DNA of 64,000 bases from Pelagovum pacificum (GCF_016134045.1 NZ_CP065915.1:1426001-1490000), one strand, 5' to 3'; counted from the first letter of the stretch, positions 36,881 through 46,302 are shown. The notes: a model not told the origin generated them from the letters alone. Program-made: numbers and translations.

Positions 36881-37702
36881 TCAGCTCCCGATCTCGCGTT
36901 GCAGGATGGCGAGCGCCTCTGCGTGGACCTCGGGGTTGGCGGCGGCGATCACGCGCCCGCCATCCTTGGCGCTGCCGCCGGTCCAGTCGGTGACGATGCC
37001 GCCGGCTGCCGTGACGACCGCGAGCGGGGCTTGGATGTCGTAGACCTGAAGCCCCGCCTCGATCACGAGGTCGACCTGACCAGTGGCGACGAGGGCATAG
37101 CCGTAGCAATCCATCCCGTACCGGGTCAGCCGTGCGGCGCCCGCGACCGCGTGAAAGGCGCGGCCATCCTCGGGAGAGCCGACTTCGGGAAAAGTGGTGA
37201 GCACCGTCGCCTCCGACAGCGGTCGGGCGGCGCGCGTGCGCAGCGGGTGCGTGCCGGACGGGCCGGTCACCGTGGCGCGGCCCAAGCCGCCCTCGAACCG
37301 CTCGCCGATGAAGGGCTGATCGACGATGCCGTAGATCGGGCCGTCGGCGTTCGCGATGGAAATCAGGACGCCCCATGTCGGCGTGCCGGAGATGAACCCC
37401 CGCGTGCCGTCGATCGGATCGAGCACCCAGGTCAGACCGGACGTCCCAGGTTCGGTGCCGTATTCCTCACCAAGGATGCCGTCGTCGGGTCGCTGCGCCT
37501 TGATGATCGCGCGCATGGCGCGTTCGGCGGCCTTGTCGGCTTCCGTCACCGGATCGAAGCCGGCGTCGAGCTTGTTGTCGGCTTCGAGGCTGGTGGAGCG
37601 GAAGTGGCGCAATGTCTCGACGCGCGCGGCATCGGCGCAGGCGTGCGCGGTCGCAACGATGCTGTCGGCCTCGGCGGGCGACGTTATCGGGGTGTCGGGC
37701 AT
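36881..37702 (-). CDS. hisN: Histidinol-phosphatase, inositol-monophosphatase type
   Basis: A 273-residue Mg2+-dependent phosphatase. The metal-binding motifs are GEEYG, LDPIDGTRGFISGTPTWG and the second aspartate in VYDIQAPLAVVTAAGG, where Tyr-Asp instead of Trp-Asp is typical of HisN rather than inositol monophosphatase proper. It would dephosphorylate L-histidinol phosphate in histidine synthesis. No other his genes lie nearby, which is usual for hisN. Confidence 0.85.
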   Translation of the reverse strand: MPDTPITSPAEADSIVATAHACADAARVETLRHFRSTSLEADNKLDAGFDPVTEADKAAERAMRAIIKAQRPDDGILGEEYGTEPGTSGLTWVLDPIDGTRGFISGTPTWGVLISIANADGPIYGIVDQPFIGERFEGGLGRATVTGPSGTHPLRTRAARPLSEATVLTTFPEVGSPEDGRAFHAVAGAARLTRYGMDCYGYALVATGQVDLVIEAGLQVYDIQAPLAVVTAAGGIVTDWTGGSAKDGGRVIAAANPEVHAEALAILQREIGS

Positions 37703-37782
37703 AGGAAGTCTCCGCCGTCTGATCCGGGTGGGAGTGACCAGACGGCGGGTATCGCAGGGTCTCGCACCGCGTCAAGCGATGG

Positions 37783-38151
37783 TCAGGCGGCCTCGCTCAG
37801 GACGCGGGCCAGTTCGAACAGGCGTTTACGCTGGTTCTCGGGGATCGCGTAGAAAGAGCGCAGAAGCTCCAGCGCTTCGCGGTCGTTCAGGATGTCGCCG
37901 GGCAGGTCGTTGGCGCCGGCGGCCTTGTCCGACTGTTCGAGCCCGTCGAAGAAGAAGTCGATCCCGACGCCGAGCGCATGTGCGATGTCCCACAGACGAG
38001 AGGCGCTGACGCGGTTGGTGCCGGTCTCGTACTTCTGAATCTGTTGAAACTTGATACCCACGCTCTCCGCCAGCTGCTGCTGAGTCGTGCCGTTCATCCA
38101 GCGGCGGTGCCGGATGCGCTTGCCGACATGAACATCTACGGGATGCTTCAT
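37783..38151 (-). CDS. XRE-family transcriptional regulator
   Basis: A 122-residue protein with an N-terminal helix-turn-helix (GKRIRHRRWMNGTTQQQLAE, SVGIKFQQIQKYETGTNRVS, residues 9-70) and a C-terminal helix likely for dimerisation (LELLRSFYAIPENQRKRLFE). This is a common small alphaproteobacterial XRE type related to PraR-like regulators. ATG 38151 is used because the HTH then starts at the normal distance; upstream the frame runs into AT-rich DNA. Targets unknown. Confidence 0.88.
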   Translation of the reverse strand: MKHPVDVHVGKRIRHRRWMNGTTQQQLAESVGIKFQQIQKYETGTNRVSASRLWDIAHALGVGIDFFFDGLEQSDKAAGANDLPGDILNDREALELLRSFYAIPENQRKRLFELARVLSEAA

Positions 38152-38456
38152 CTTCCAAATTTCCTTTTTTCTTTTTGCCGCGCCGGGGGAGGGAGCCAGT
38201 CGCGAGGTTATCCTAGTTGTGTTTGCAACACGTAGACGAGGGACACGCAACGGTTGCATGGGGCAGCCTGCACTTAAGAACAGGCTTTTCTGCACTGCGG
38301 AAACAATTTCAGGTTGTTTTTGGTTCCGCAAGTTCGTGGAGAGCTATTCTTGTGGCACTTTCGAGACGCGCTTGATTCGCCTTGTGATGCGGTGGACGCG
38401 GTGAAGGCCGGCACTCGCACCGTGCCCGCATGGGTTGCGGCACGGGCGGGCCGTCG
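38152..38456. other. Gene-free region between dnaE2 end and XRE gene
   Basis: No supported gene. The half next to the XRE gene (38152-38350) is AT-richer, with AAATTTCCTTTTTTCTTTTT at 38158-38177 that on the minus strand is the A-rich leader of the regulator gene. It probably holds the XRE promoter. The rest shows nothing recognisable. Confidence 0.5.
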
Positions 38457-41400
38457 TCAGTGGAAATCCCGGCTTTTCGGGATGATGCGCACATCTCTCG
38501 GGTGGGTCTGGTTCGGCGATCGGGCCGATCCCTGCACGGGACGGTCGACCTCGTCGGCATGCGACCGGGCGGGCAGAAGCCCGGAGGGGGCGAGGCGGTA
38601 GAGCGCATCGGAACGGTCCTCCAGCCTCTGTGCGACGACGTGGATGATCTCGACGTCTCTTTGCACGTAGCCGTGGACGACCAAAAGACGGGACTGCATC
38701 ACAACTTTGCGAAATTGCTCAAGCACTTTGGGCCAGACGACGAGGTTGGCGCTGCCGAACTCGTCCTCGAGCGTGATGAAGCAGACCCCCTTGGCGCTGC
38801 CGGGCCGCTGGCGGATCAGCACGAGCCCGGCGAGCTTCAGTTTCTGCCAGGGGCGGGTGCCGTCGAGTTGCGCCGTCGAGGCGTAGCCCTGTTTCGACAG
38901 GCTCGTGCGCAGGAAGGCCATCGGGTGCTTCTTCAGTGACAACCGCAGTGTCTGGTAGTCGGCCACGACCTGCTCGCAGACCGGCATCGGCGGCAGGCCG
39001 AAGGGCCGTTCCTCGCCCTCGTCGCGGGAGTCGCGGAACAGCGGCAGGTCGGGCGCGTCGCGCAGCCCCTTCGCGTCCCACAGCGCCTGGCGGCGGTCGA
39101 TGAACATCGAACGCATGGCATCCGCTTCCGCCAGACGGCGGATCACGGGGACGGTCAGCCCGCCGCGTTCCTGCAGGGATTTCATGTCGCGGAACGGCAC
39201 ATCCCGGCCATCGACCAGCTTGCGGGCCATGTCCTCCCTCATGCCGCCGACCTGCCGCAGGCCGAGCCGGACGGCGAAGAACCCCTCGTAGGTCGGCTCG
39301 AGGCTGTTGTCCCAGTCCGAGAAGTTGACGTCCGGAGGGCGGACCTCGACCCCGTGCTCCTTGGCGTCGCGGACAAGCTGGGCCGGGGCGTAGAAGCCCA
39401 TCGGCTGGCTGTTGAGGATCGCGGCGCAGAACGCGTCGGGGAAATGACACTTCAGCCAGGAGGAGACGTAGACCAGCTGTGCGAAGCTCGCCGCGTGGCT
39501 TTCGGGGAAGCCGTATTCGCCGAAACCCTTGATCTGGTCGAAGCAGCGGCGGGCGAAGTCCTCCTCGTAGCCGCGCTTGACCATGCGGCCGACCATCTTG
39601 TCCTGCAGAAGCTCGATCGTGCCCCGGCTGCGGAAGGTGGCCATCGCCTTCCTCAGCTCGTTCGCCTCGGCGGGGGAGAACTCCGCCGCTTCGATGGCGA
39701 TCTTCATCGCCTGTTCCTGGAAGATCGGCACGCCGAGGGTGCGGCCGAGGATGTTCTTCAGCTCCGACGGGTCGTGCGGCGCGCCGGGGGAGGGATATTG
39801 CACCGGCTCCTCGCCCGAGCGGCGGCGCAGGTAGGGATGGACCATGTCGCCCTGGATCGGGCCGGGGCGGACGATCGCCACCTCGATGACGAGGTCGTAG
39901 AACTGCCGCGGCCGCAGGCGGGGCAGCATGTTCATCTGGGCCCGGCTCTCGACCTGGAAGACGCCGATGCTGTCGCCCTTGCAGAGCATGTCGTAGACGC
40001 GGTTGTCCTCCTTCGGGACGGTGGCGAGCGTCCATGTCTGCCCGTAATGCGCTTCGATCAGGTCGAAGCACTTGCGGATGCAGGTCAGCATCCCGAGGGC
40101 GAGGATGTCGACCTTCAGGATGCCGAGCGCGTCGATGTCGTCCTTGTCCCACTCGATGAAGGAGCGGTCGGGCATGGCGCCGTTGCCGATCGGCACCGTC
40201 TCGGTCAGTGGCCGTTCGGTCAGGATGAAGCCGCCGACATGCTGGGACAGGTGGCGCGGCATGCCGATCAGCTGGCGGGCGATGATGATCGTCCGCCGCA
40301 GCACCGGGTCGGTGAGGTCGAGCCCGGCTTCGCCGACGTGCTTCTCGCCGACGTCGGTGCCCCAGCTGCCCCAGACGGTCTTGGCGAGCGCCCCGGTGAC
40401 GTCCTCGGACAGGCCCATCACCTTGCCCACCTCGCGGATCGCCGAGCGCGGCCGGTAGTGGATCACCGTCGCGCAGAGCCCGGCGCGGTCGCGGCCGTAC
40501 TTCTTGTAGATGTGCTGGATCACCTCCTCGCGGCGCTCATGCTCGAAGTCTACGTCGATGTCGGGCGGTTCCTTGCGTTCTTCCGAGATGAAGCGCTCGA
40601 ACAGGAGCTGGTGTTGGGCGGGGTCGACCGCGGTGATGCCGAGCACGTAGCAGACGGCCGAGTTCGCCGCCGAGCCGCGTCCCTGGCAGAGGATCGGCGG
40701 TTCGCTCTCGTCCCGCGCGAAGCGGACGATGTCGTGGATCGTCAGGAAGTAGCGGGCGATGTCGAGCTTCTCGATCATCGCGAGCTCCTTCGTCAGCGTG
40801 GCCTGGGTCGCGAGGGGGATGCCCTCCGGGTAGCGCGTCGCCGCGCCCTCCCAGGTCAGCTGCTCGAGGTAGGCCTGGGGCGGCATGTCCTGCGGGATCA
40901 CCTCGCGCGGGTACTCGTAGGCGAGCTCCTCGAGGTCGAAGTTGCAGGCGTCGGCCACCGCGCGGGCGGCGGCGATGGCGTGGGGCCATTCGTTGAACAG
41001 GCGAACCATCTCGGACGGCGCTTTCAGGTGGCGCTCCGCGTTCTGCTCGAGTCGCCATCCGGCTTCGGTGAGCGTGCACTTGTGGCGGATGCAGGTCATC
41101 ACGTCCTGCAGCGGCCGGCGCGATGGCGCGTGGTAGAGCACGTCGTTCGTGGCGAGGATCTGCAGCCCCGTCGCCGTCGCGATCGCGTCGAGCCGGTTGA
41201 TCCGCGCCCGGTCGTCGGCCCGGTAGAGATAGGCCGCCGCGACGTGGCCGAGCGTCGGGAGGTGGCGGCAGAGGTGCGGCAGGGCGCGGCTGAAGGCCTC
41301 GAGGTCGGTCGGGGGAATGACGATCAGCTTCGTGCCCTCGGCATGGGCGGCAAGATCGTCGAGCGTCAGGTCGCAGATGCCCTTGGCCTGCCAGTTGCCG

Positions 41401-41774
41401 TCCGGGTCGTGGCGACGGCCCTTCGAGATCAGGCGCGACAGACGGCCGTAAGCCTCCCGGTCGGTCGGGTAGGCGAGGAAGGTCTCGCCCGTGACCAGCC
41501 GGATGCGGCAGCCGATCACCGGGCGGAGTTTCGCGGTTTTCGCCTCGGTATGGAGCCGCACGACCCCGGCGAAGGAATTGAGGTCGGCGATGCCGATCGC
41601 GTCGTAGCCCTGTGTCCAGGCCTCGAGCGCGAAATCGGTGGCATCCGACGCACCGCGCAGGAAGGAGAAGCAGGAGACGAGGCCGAGCTCGACGAAGGGC
41701 GCGCGGGCGTTCTTCGTGAACCCCTCGCCGTCGGGCAGGCTGTGTTTCGGGTGGCGTTCTTCCGTCTCAGGCAT
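38457..41774 (-). CDS. dnaE2: Error-prone DNA polymerase DnaE2 (ImuC)
   Basis: A 1105-residue C-family polymerase alpha subunit. The N-terminal PHP domain is of the DnaE2 kind (VELGLVSCFSFLRGASDATD), the active site motif is EPPDIDVDFEHERREEVIQH, GRGSAANSAVCYVLGIT is conserved, and an OB domain ends the protein (LAGLVLIRQRPGSAKGVCFI). It is the catalytic polymerase of the SOS mutasome with ImuA and ImuB, encoded just upstream on the same strand. ATG 41774 is chosen; an in-frame ATG 24 codons earlier would translate through two inverted repeats. Confidence 0.95.
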   Translation of the reverse strand: MPETEERHPKHSLPDGEGFTKNARAPFVELGLVSCFSFLRGASDATDFALEAWTQGYDAIGIADLNSFAGVVRLHTEAKTAKLRPVIGCRIRLVTGETFLAYPTDREAYGRLSRLISKGRRHDPDGNWQAKGICDLTLDDLAAHAEGTKLIVIPPTDLEAFSRALPHLCRHLPTLGHVAAAYLYRADDRARINRLDAIATATGLQILATNDVLYHAPSRRPLQDVMTCIRHKCTLTEAGWRLEQNAERHLKAPSEMVRLFNEWPHAIAAARAVADACNFDLEELAYEYPREVIPQDMPPQAYLEQLTWEGAATRYPEGIPLATQATLTKELAMIEKLDIARYFLTIHDIVRFARDESEPPILCQGRGSAANSAVCYVLGITAVDPAQHQLLFERFISEERKEPPDIDVDFEHERREEVIQHIYKKYGRDRAGLCATVIHYRPRSAIREVGKVMGLSEDVTGALAKTVWGSWGTDVGEKHVGEAGLDLTDPVLRRTIIIARQLIGMPRHLSQHVGGFILTERPLTETVPIGNGAMPDRSFIEWDKDDIDALGILKVDILALGMLTCIRKCFDLIEAHYGQTWTLATVPKEDNRVYDMLCKGDSIGVFQVESRAQMNMLPRLRPRQFYDLVIEVAIVRPGPIQGDMVHPYLRRRSGEEPVQYPSPGAPHDPSELKNILGRTLGVPIFQEQAMKIAIEAAEFSPAEANELRKAMATFRSRGTIELLQDKMVGRMVKRGYEEDFARRCFDQIKGFGEYGFPESHAASFAQLVYVSSWLKCHFPDAFCAAILNSQPMGFYAPAQLVRDAKEHGVEVRPPDVNFSDWDNSLEPTYEGFFAVRLGLRQVGGMREDMARKLVDGRDVPFRDMKSLQERGGLTVPVIRRLAEADAMRSMFIDRRQALWDAKGLRDAPDLPLFRDSRDEGEERPFGLPPMPVCEQVVADYQTLRLSLKKHPMAFLRTSLSKQGYASTAQLDGTRPWQKLKLAGLVLIRQRPGSAKGVCFITLEDEFGSANLVVWPKVLEQFRKVVMQSRLLVVHGYVQRDVEIIHVVAQRLEDRSDALYRLAPSGLLPARSHADEVDRPVQGSARSPNQTHPRDVRIIPKSRDFH

Positions 41775-41784
41775 CGCGCGCGCC

Positions 41785-41829
41785 CGATTTTTCGGAGAAA
41801 AATCGATATCGGATTTTCGCCGAAAATCC
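41785..41829 (-). repeat. Two consecutive perfect inverted repeats before dnaE2
   Basis: CGATTTTTC-GGA-GAAAAATCG at 41785-41805 and the 19-base palindrome GGATTTTCGCCGAAAATCC at 41811-41829 lie in the 75-base imuB-dnaE2 gap, starting 10 bases upstream of the dnaE2 ATG. Both can fold in the mRNA. They could modulate dnaE2 translation or end imuB transcripts. Confidence 0.6.
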
Positions 41830-41849
41830 TTCTTCGAAGACAACACGCA

Positions 41850-43697
41850 TCAGGTGAAGATCCCGTGAACGAACCAGCGCGGCTCATCGCCTCGCCCGTC
41901 CCCCAGCACCCCGTCCCGGTAGAGCCAGTAGCGCCGCCCGTGCTGGTCTTCGATCCGGTAGTAATCACGCAGCCGCACGCCGGGCCGGTCCGCCCACCAT
42001 TCCGGCGCGATCCGCTCCGGTCCCGCGAAACGCACCACCCGGTGCGTCAGTCGCCGCCAGGCGAACTGCGCCGGTGGCCCCTCGGGCACGGCATAGAGCA
42101 CGGCGATCTGCTCGGGCGGCTCCAGCAGCCGGGCCGGGCGCGGTCGGGGCTCCGGCTCGGGCCGGCGCCGGCCGGGGGCGAGCGCAGGCAGCCAGTGCTC
42201 GCGCCGCTCGGGCACGTGGCTCTCGCGCAGCAGCGGGCGGCGGACGGCGGGTGCGCCGAAACGGGCGGTCAGCCGGTCGGTCAGCCGCGCGACCTCCGCC
42301 CCGTCGTCGGCGCCGCCGTCGAGCCGGGTCTGCACCTGGTCCATCTCCTCGGCGACCGAGGCGTCGAGCGTGACGAGGTCGAAACCGAAGCCGGGATCGA
42401 GCCGGTCGAGCCGCCCCTCGAACAGTTTCGCCACGTGGGGCGCGTCCCGCGTCGCGCGGGATGTCGCAACCTCCACGCGCGAGACCTCGCCGTCGGTGCG
42501 GTAGACCGTCAGCGTCACACGCCGCGCGCCGAACCCCTCGGCGGCGAGGCCCTCGCACAGCTCCTCCGCCAGCGCGGGAATGTGCGGCGCGGGATCCTCG
42601 ACCGGTTCGGGAAGCCGCGCGGTGACGCCGAAGCGCGGCGGGTCCTCGGGCGGCTGGACCGGCTCCGGCAGGCGGCCCATCATCTGGTCGAGCCGCATCA
42701 GCGGGTTCTGGGCAAGGTCGGCGCGGGCGAAGCGGCGGGCGAGGGACAGGCGGGGCACCCCGGCCAGCGCCCCGACCGTCTTCAACCCCAGCCGGTCGAG
42801 CAGAAGCACCGTGTCCGCGTCGACCCGAAGGGCCCGCGCGGGCAGGTGCGCGACACGGGCGTCGAGCGCCTCGGGCGGGCAGGTCTCGCGCACCCCGCCG
42901 AAGCGCGCGAAGGCCCAGGCCGCGCCGTGGGTCGGCGCGGTGGCGAGCCCGGCGGACAGGCCGAGGCGCGAGAGTTTCTCCTCCATGTCGCGCAGCATCA
43001 AAGCCTCGCCGCCCCAGAGGTGGTCCGAGCCTGTCGTATCCATCACCAGCCCCGCCGCGCCGTCGAGCGCGGTCCACGGGCACCAGCGCCGCGCCCAGAG
43101 CATCAGCTTCTGCAGCGCCATCCGGTCACCCTGCAGGTCGGCATAGTCGAGGTGCATCTCCGGGCAGAGCGCGCGCATGTCGACGACCCGTGCCCCGCGC
43201 GAGATGCCGGCCTGCTCGGCGGCACGGTTGGTGGCGTGGATCACCGGCCCGTGAGTCCCCTCGACGGCGAGCGCGGCTGGCAGCTCTTCCGGAGGCGCCT
43301 CATGCCGGGCGGCGAGGATGCGCTGCCAGCGCTCGATCGAGAGCCGGGGCAGGTGGATGCAGGTGATGCGTCGCGCCAGCGGATCGCGCTCTGCCGGGGG
43401 GGCGACTGCGCCGCCCGGGGCGGCGGCACCCGCCCGCCCGGCCACAGGACGTCCCGGCAGGTCGCCGTCCCGCCCCGCCCGCCAGCGGGGCCGGCCGACG
43501 GGCGTGAAGGGATCCTCGCGCCGCTCCGGCTCCGGGCCGGGGGTGCGCTGGCGCTCCGTCGCCATGGCCCGGGCGAGCGCCTCCATCGCCCGGGCGAGGT
43601 CGTCCGGGTCGGCCCGTGGCGGGGACGGTTGCGGTGGGGACGGTTCGGCGGGAGGCCGGGGAAAGGCGAGGACCGGCAGCTTGTCCTCGCCCTTCAT
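41850..43697 (-). CDS. imuB: ImuB, catalytically inactive Y-family polymerase of the SOS mutasome
   Basis: A 615-residue protein. Residues 108-500 resemble a Y-family polymerase (RITCIHLPRLSIERWQRILA) but the metal-binding acids are lost: the DMD position reads HLPRL and the SIDEA motif reads ALDGAA, as expected for ImuB. The C-terminus (PEWWADRPGVRLRDYYRIED, RYWLYRDGVLGDG) is the usual ImuB tail that serves protein contacts. The first 105 residues are an unusual Pro/Arg/Ala-rich extension, probably disordered. ImuB bridges ImuA, DnaE2 and the beta clamp in damage-induced mutagenesis. Confidence 0.93.
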   Translation of the reverse strand: MKGEDKLPVLAFPRPPAEPSPPQPSPPRADPDDLARAMEALARAMATERQRTPGPEPERREDPFTPVGRPRWRAGRDGDLPGRPVAGRAGAAAPGGAVAPPAERDPLARRITCIHLPRLSIERWQRILAARHEAPPEELPAALAVEGTHGPVIHATNRAAEQAGISRGARVVDMRALCPEMHLDYADLQGDRMALQKLMLWARRWCPWTALDGAAGLVMDTTGSDHLWGGEALMLRDMEEKLSRLGLSAGLATAPTHGAAWAFARFGGVRETCPPEALDARVAHLPARALRVDADTVLLLDRLGLKTVGALAGVPRLSLARRFARADLAQNPLMRLDQMMGRLPEPVQPPEDPPRFGVTARLPEPVEDPAPHIPALAEELCEGLAAEGFGARRVTLTVYRTDGEVSRVEVATSRATRDAPHVAKLFEGRLDRLDPGFGFDLVTLDASVAEEMDQVQTRLDGGADDGAEVARLTDRLTARFGAPAVRRPLLRESHVPERREHWLPALAPGRRRPEPEPRPRPARLLEPPEQIAVLYAVPEGPPAQFAWRRLTHRVVRFAGPERIAPEWWADRPGVRLRDYYRIEDQHGRRYWLYRDGVLGDGRGDEPRWFVHGIFT

Positions 43698-43844
43698 CGG
43701 CCGGGGCGCCTTCGTCGCGGATGTTCGCGGGGGCGGATGTCACCGGGCGGACGCCGATCCCGGCGTTCCGCGCGTGGTGGGGTCATGCCGCCTCCGGCGG
43801 GAATATTTGACGCCCGAAGAAGACCCGCGTGGCGCGAGAGGCCG

Positions 43845-44513
43845 TCAGCCGGTGGCACGAATGCCGGCGGGCGCGTCCTGCAGGGCCATCGGGTGGTCGA
43901 GGGCGAGGCCGGTGTCGTCATGGCGCGCCACCCAGGTCGTCGGCGGGCGAAACCGGGAGCGGAACAGCTCCGCCCGCCAGAAGGCGGTTCCCGGCGCGCG
44001 GGAATCGTAAGGGTCGGTGGCCGAGGGCAGCGATGCGAGGCGCCAGCGTTCCCGAGCCGCGCTGAGTGCGGGCTGCGCCGCGCGACGCATCAGCCAGCAG
44101 GCCACGCCATGCGCCTCCGACCGCAGGGCGAGCCGCTTCGTCGCCGTGAAATCGAGCACCGGCGGATCGCCCCAGACCTCTCCCACCACCGCGCCGAGCG
44201 ACGGGCAGCCGAGCGCCTGTTCCATCGCCCAGAGCACATCCACCGGCCGGGAGACGTCGAGGCGCAGCATCTCCGTGCTGCGCGGAAAGCCGGCGAGATA
44301 GGGGATGCCGCATTCCCGACGCGAGAGCCGGTCCTGTATCCAGAGCACCGGCCGGTCCGCGGGAAGCTGTGCGATGACGAAGCCCGTCGCCGCCCCGTCC
44401 GAGGCGGCCTCGGCAAAAACCTCGGCCAGCGTGGCGGGCGGCGGCTCCGCCGGCGTCGCGCGGGCACGCAGGAGGTCCGTCGGGGATATCGGGGAGGGCG
44501 GGGCGCACTGCAC
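43845..44513 (-). CDS. imuA: ImuA, RecA-like protein of the SOS mutasome
   Basis: A 222-residue protein with ImuA features: LAEVFAEAASDGAATGFVIA, RPVLWIQDRLSRRECGIPYL and the late HGVACWLMRRAAQPALSAAR, WRLASLPSATDPYDSRAPGT. GTG 44513 is the preferred start because AAAGGAG lies five bases upstream; another GTG at 44528 is in frame but would place the ribosome site inside the gene. It is first in the imuA-imuB-dnaE2 operon and lies directly downstream of a LexA box, so it is induced by DNA damage. Confidence 0.9.
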   Translation of the reverse strand: MQCAPPSPISPTDLLRARATPAEPPPATLAEVFAEAASDGAATGFVIAQLPADRPVLWIQDRLSRRECGIPYLAGFPRSTEMLRLDVSRPVDVLWAMEQALGCPSLGAVVGEVWGDPPVLDFTATKRLALRSEAHGVACWLMRRAAQPALSAARERWRLASLPSATDPYDSRAPGTAFWRAELFRSRFRPPTTWVARHDDTGLALDHPMALQDAPAGIRATG

Positions 44514-44533
44514 CGGGACTCCTTTCACTGAAT

Positions 44534-44548
44534 GTTCTTCTTTTGTTC
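44534..44548 (-). promoter_or_regulatory. LexA (SOS) box of the imuA-imuB-dnaE2 operon
   Basis: GTTCTTCTTTTGTTC on the plus strand (GAAC-N7-GAAC on the transcribed strand) is a perfect match to the alphaproteobacterial LexA site GTTC-N7-GTTC. It ends 20 bases before the imuA start. Confidence 0.9.
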
Positions 44549-44630
44549 TTATTCCGGGCGGAGGGATTCGTCAAATCCCTGTTGCGCTTTCCGCCGCCCC
44601 GGAAGAGCCTGCGACGAGGGAGGATAAGAC

Positions 44631-45947
44631 ATGCACCGGATACTTGTTTTCCTGCTTCTGCTGGCCCCCGCGGCCTTCGCGGAGGCCATCGACCGGCCCG
44701 CGCCGGTGACGGACGACGCCTACTCGCCGGTCCGGCTGGAGGAGGCGGAGCTGGGGCAGTTTCTGTTCTACGACCCGATCCTGTCGGGCAACCGGGAGGT
44801 CGCCTGCGCCACCTGCCACCATCCGGATCTCGGCACGTCCGACGGTCTGTCGCTGGGCATCGGGGACGGGGGCAGGGGGCTCGGCCCCGACCGGACGTTC
44901 GATCCGGAGAACCTCCCGGAGGAGCGGATCCCGCGCAACGCCACCGCGCTCTTCAACCTCGGCGCCACGGAGTTCACCGTCCTGTTCCACGACGGCCGGA
45001 TCGAGGCCGACCCGACGCGCGAGACCGGCCTTCGCACGCCGATGGGCCCCGACATGGAGGCCGGCTTCGCCTCCGTCCTGTCGGCGCAGACGATGTTCCC
45101 GGTCCTCAGCGCGGACGAAATGGCAGGCCATTATTCCGAGAACGAGGTCGCCCAGGCCACGCGGCAAGGTTTCATCACCGGCCCCGGCGGGGCGTGGGAC
45201 CTGTTGAGCCGGCGCATCGCCGCCATCCCCGACTATGCCTCCCGGTTCGAGCGGGTCTATGGCCTCGCGCCCGATGAAATCCATTTCACGGACATCTCCA
45301 ACGCCATCGCGGCCTTCGTCGCGTTCGAGTGGCGCTCCGATCAGGCGCCGTTCGATGCGTGGCTCCGGGACGAGGCGGACCTGCCCGCCGAGGCGTTGCA
45401 GGGGGCCGCGCTGTTCTACGGGGACGCGGGCTGCGGCGGCTGCCATACCGGGCCGTTCCTGACGGACCACGACTTCCATGCGATGGGCGAGATGCAGATC
45501 GGCCCCGGCAAGAAGGCGCGGTTCGAAAGCCACTTCCGCGACGTCGGGCGGATGGGCGTCACCGGGGCCGCGGCGGATGCCTACGCCTTCCGCACGCCGT
45601 CACTGCGCAACGTGGCGACGACCGGGCCTTACGGTCACGCGGGCGCTTACCGCGACCTCGCCGCCTACATTCGCCACCACGCGAACCCGGTCGCGGCGAT
45701 CGCGACCTACGACCGGACGCAGGCGCGTCTTGTCGAGCCGGGGGAGGAGGATTGGCACATTCTTCAGGACGAGGCAGAACTCGCCGCGATCGCCGACGCG
45801 GTCGGGGTCGCGCCCGTGACCCTGAGCGATGCCGATGTCGCGGCTCTGGTCGCCTTCCTCGACACGCTGACCGACCCGACGATGGCGGACGGGCGGCTCG
45901 GCGTGCCCGACAGCGTGCCGAGCGGACTGGCGGTGCCGACTCCCTGA
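44631..45947 (+). CDS. Di-haem cytochrome c peroxidase/MauG-family protein
   Basis: A 438-residue periplasmic protein with a signal peptide (LLLLAPAAFAEA). Two c-type haem sites are present: CATCHH near residue 61 and CGGCHTG near 270. FRTPSLRNVATTGPYGHAGA is the conserved C-terminal segment of bacterial di-haem peroxidases. It should reduce peroxide or, as in MauG, oxidise a protein or small substrate. The gene stands alone on its strand, convergent with a CRTAC1-like gene. Substrate unknown; a methionine-type sixth ligand cannot be judged by eye. Confidence 0.88.
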   Translation: MHRILVFLLLLAPAAFAEAIDRPAPVTDDAYSPVRLEEAELGQFLFYDPILSGNREVACATCHHPDLGTSDGLSLGIGDGGRGLGPDRTFDPENLPEERIPRNATALFNLGATEFTVLFHDGRIEADPTRETGLRTPMGPDMEAGFASVLSAQTMFPVLSADEMAGHYSENEVAQATRQGFITGPGGAWDLLSRRIAAIPDYASRFERVYGLAPDEIHFTDISNAIAAFVAFEWRSDQAPFDAWLRDEADLPAEALQGAALFYGDAGCGGCHTGPFLTDHDFHAMGEMQIGPGKKARFESHFRDVGRMGVTGAAADAYAFRTPSLRNVATTGPYGHAGAYRDLAAYIRHHANPVAAIATYDRTQARLVEPGEEDWHILQDEAELAAIADAVGVAPVTLSDADVAALVAFLDTLTDPTMADGRLGVPDSVPSGLAVPTP

Positions 45948-46302
45948 GCCGTCAGAGGCGGCGCGGATCGGGTGTTCGGACGCGCATCGCTTGCAATGAC
46001 TACGGGTCCGCAGGCGCATCGAGACAGGTCCAAGCCGTCGCGCTGTCCGACGCGGGCGACCGCGACCGGGCGCAGGACCTGCCGGGGGCAGACCTGCCGC
46101 CGATCCGCTACCAGACGCAGGCCGGCCTCTGCCTTGCCTTGCGCTGTCGCGTGCTCGCCAGCCGCGGCGCGATCGCCTCGCCCGTGCTGCGCATGCCGGG
46201 CGGCTGGACGGTGCGGCAATCGAGGATGTCGACCTGCTGATGCGCGACCGGAGCAGAGGTTGACGCATGTGGCCTGCCCGAAGTGGGCCCGCCTCATGAG
46301 CT
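45948..46302. other. Gene-free stretch between convergent genes
   Basis: No supported gene. Frames are open but with arginine/cysteine/serine-rich noise translations and no ribosome binding site. One plus-strand frame (about 45950-46240) has a somewhat more balanced composition and could be a decayed gene; nothing in it is recognisable. Confidence 0.45.

Noticed and set aside
44513..44528. imuA start at GTG 44528
   Set aside because: The Shine-Dalgarno AAAGGAG lies downstream of it and points to GTG 44513.
39354..44531. 1725-codon plus-strand ORF
   Set aside because: Exact antisense of dnaE2, imuB and imuA. Long antisense frames are common in high-GC DNA and the translation is low-complexity, with no domain.
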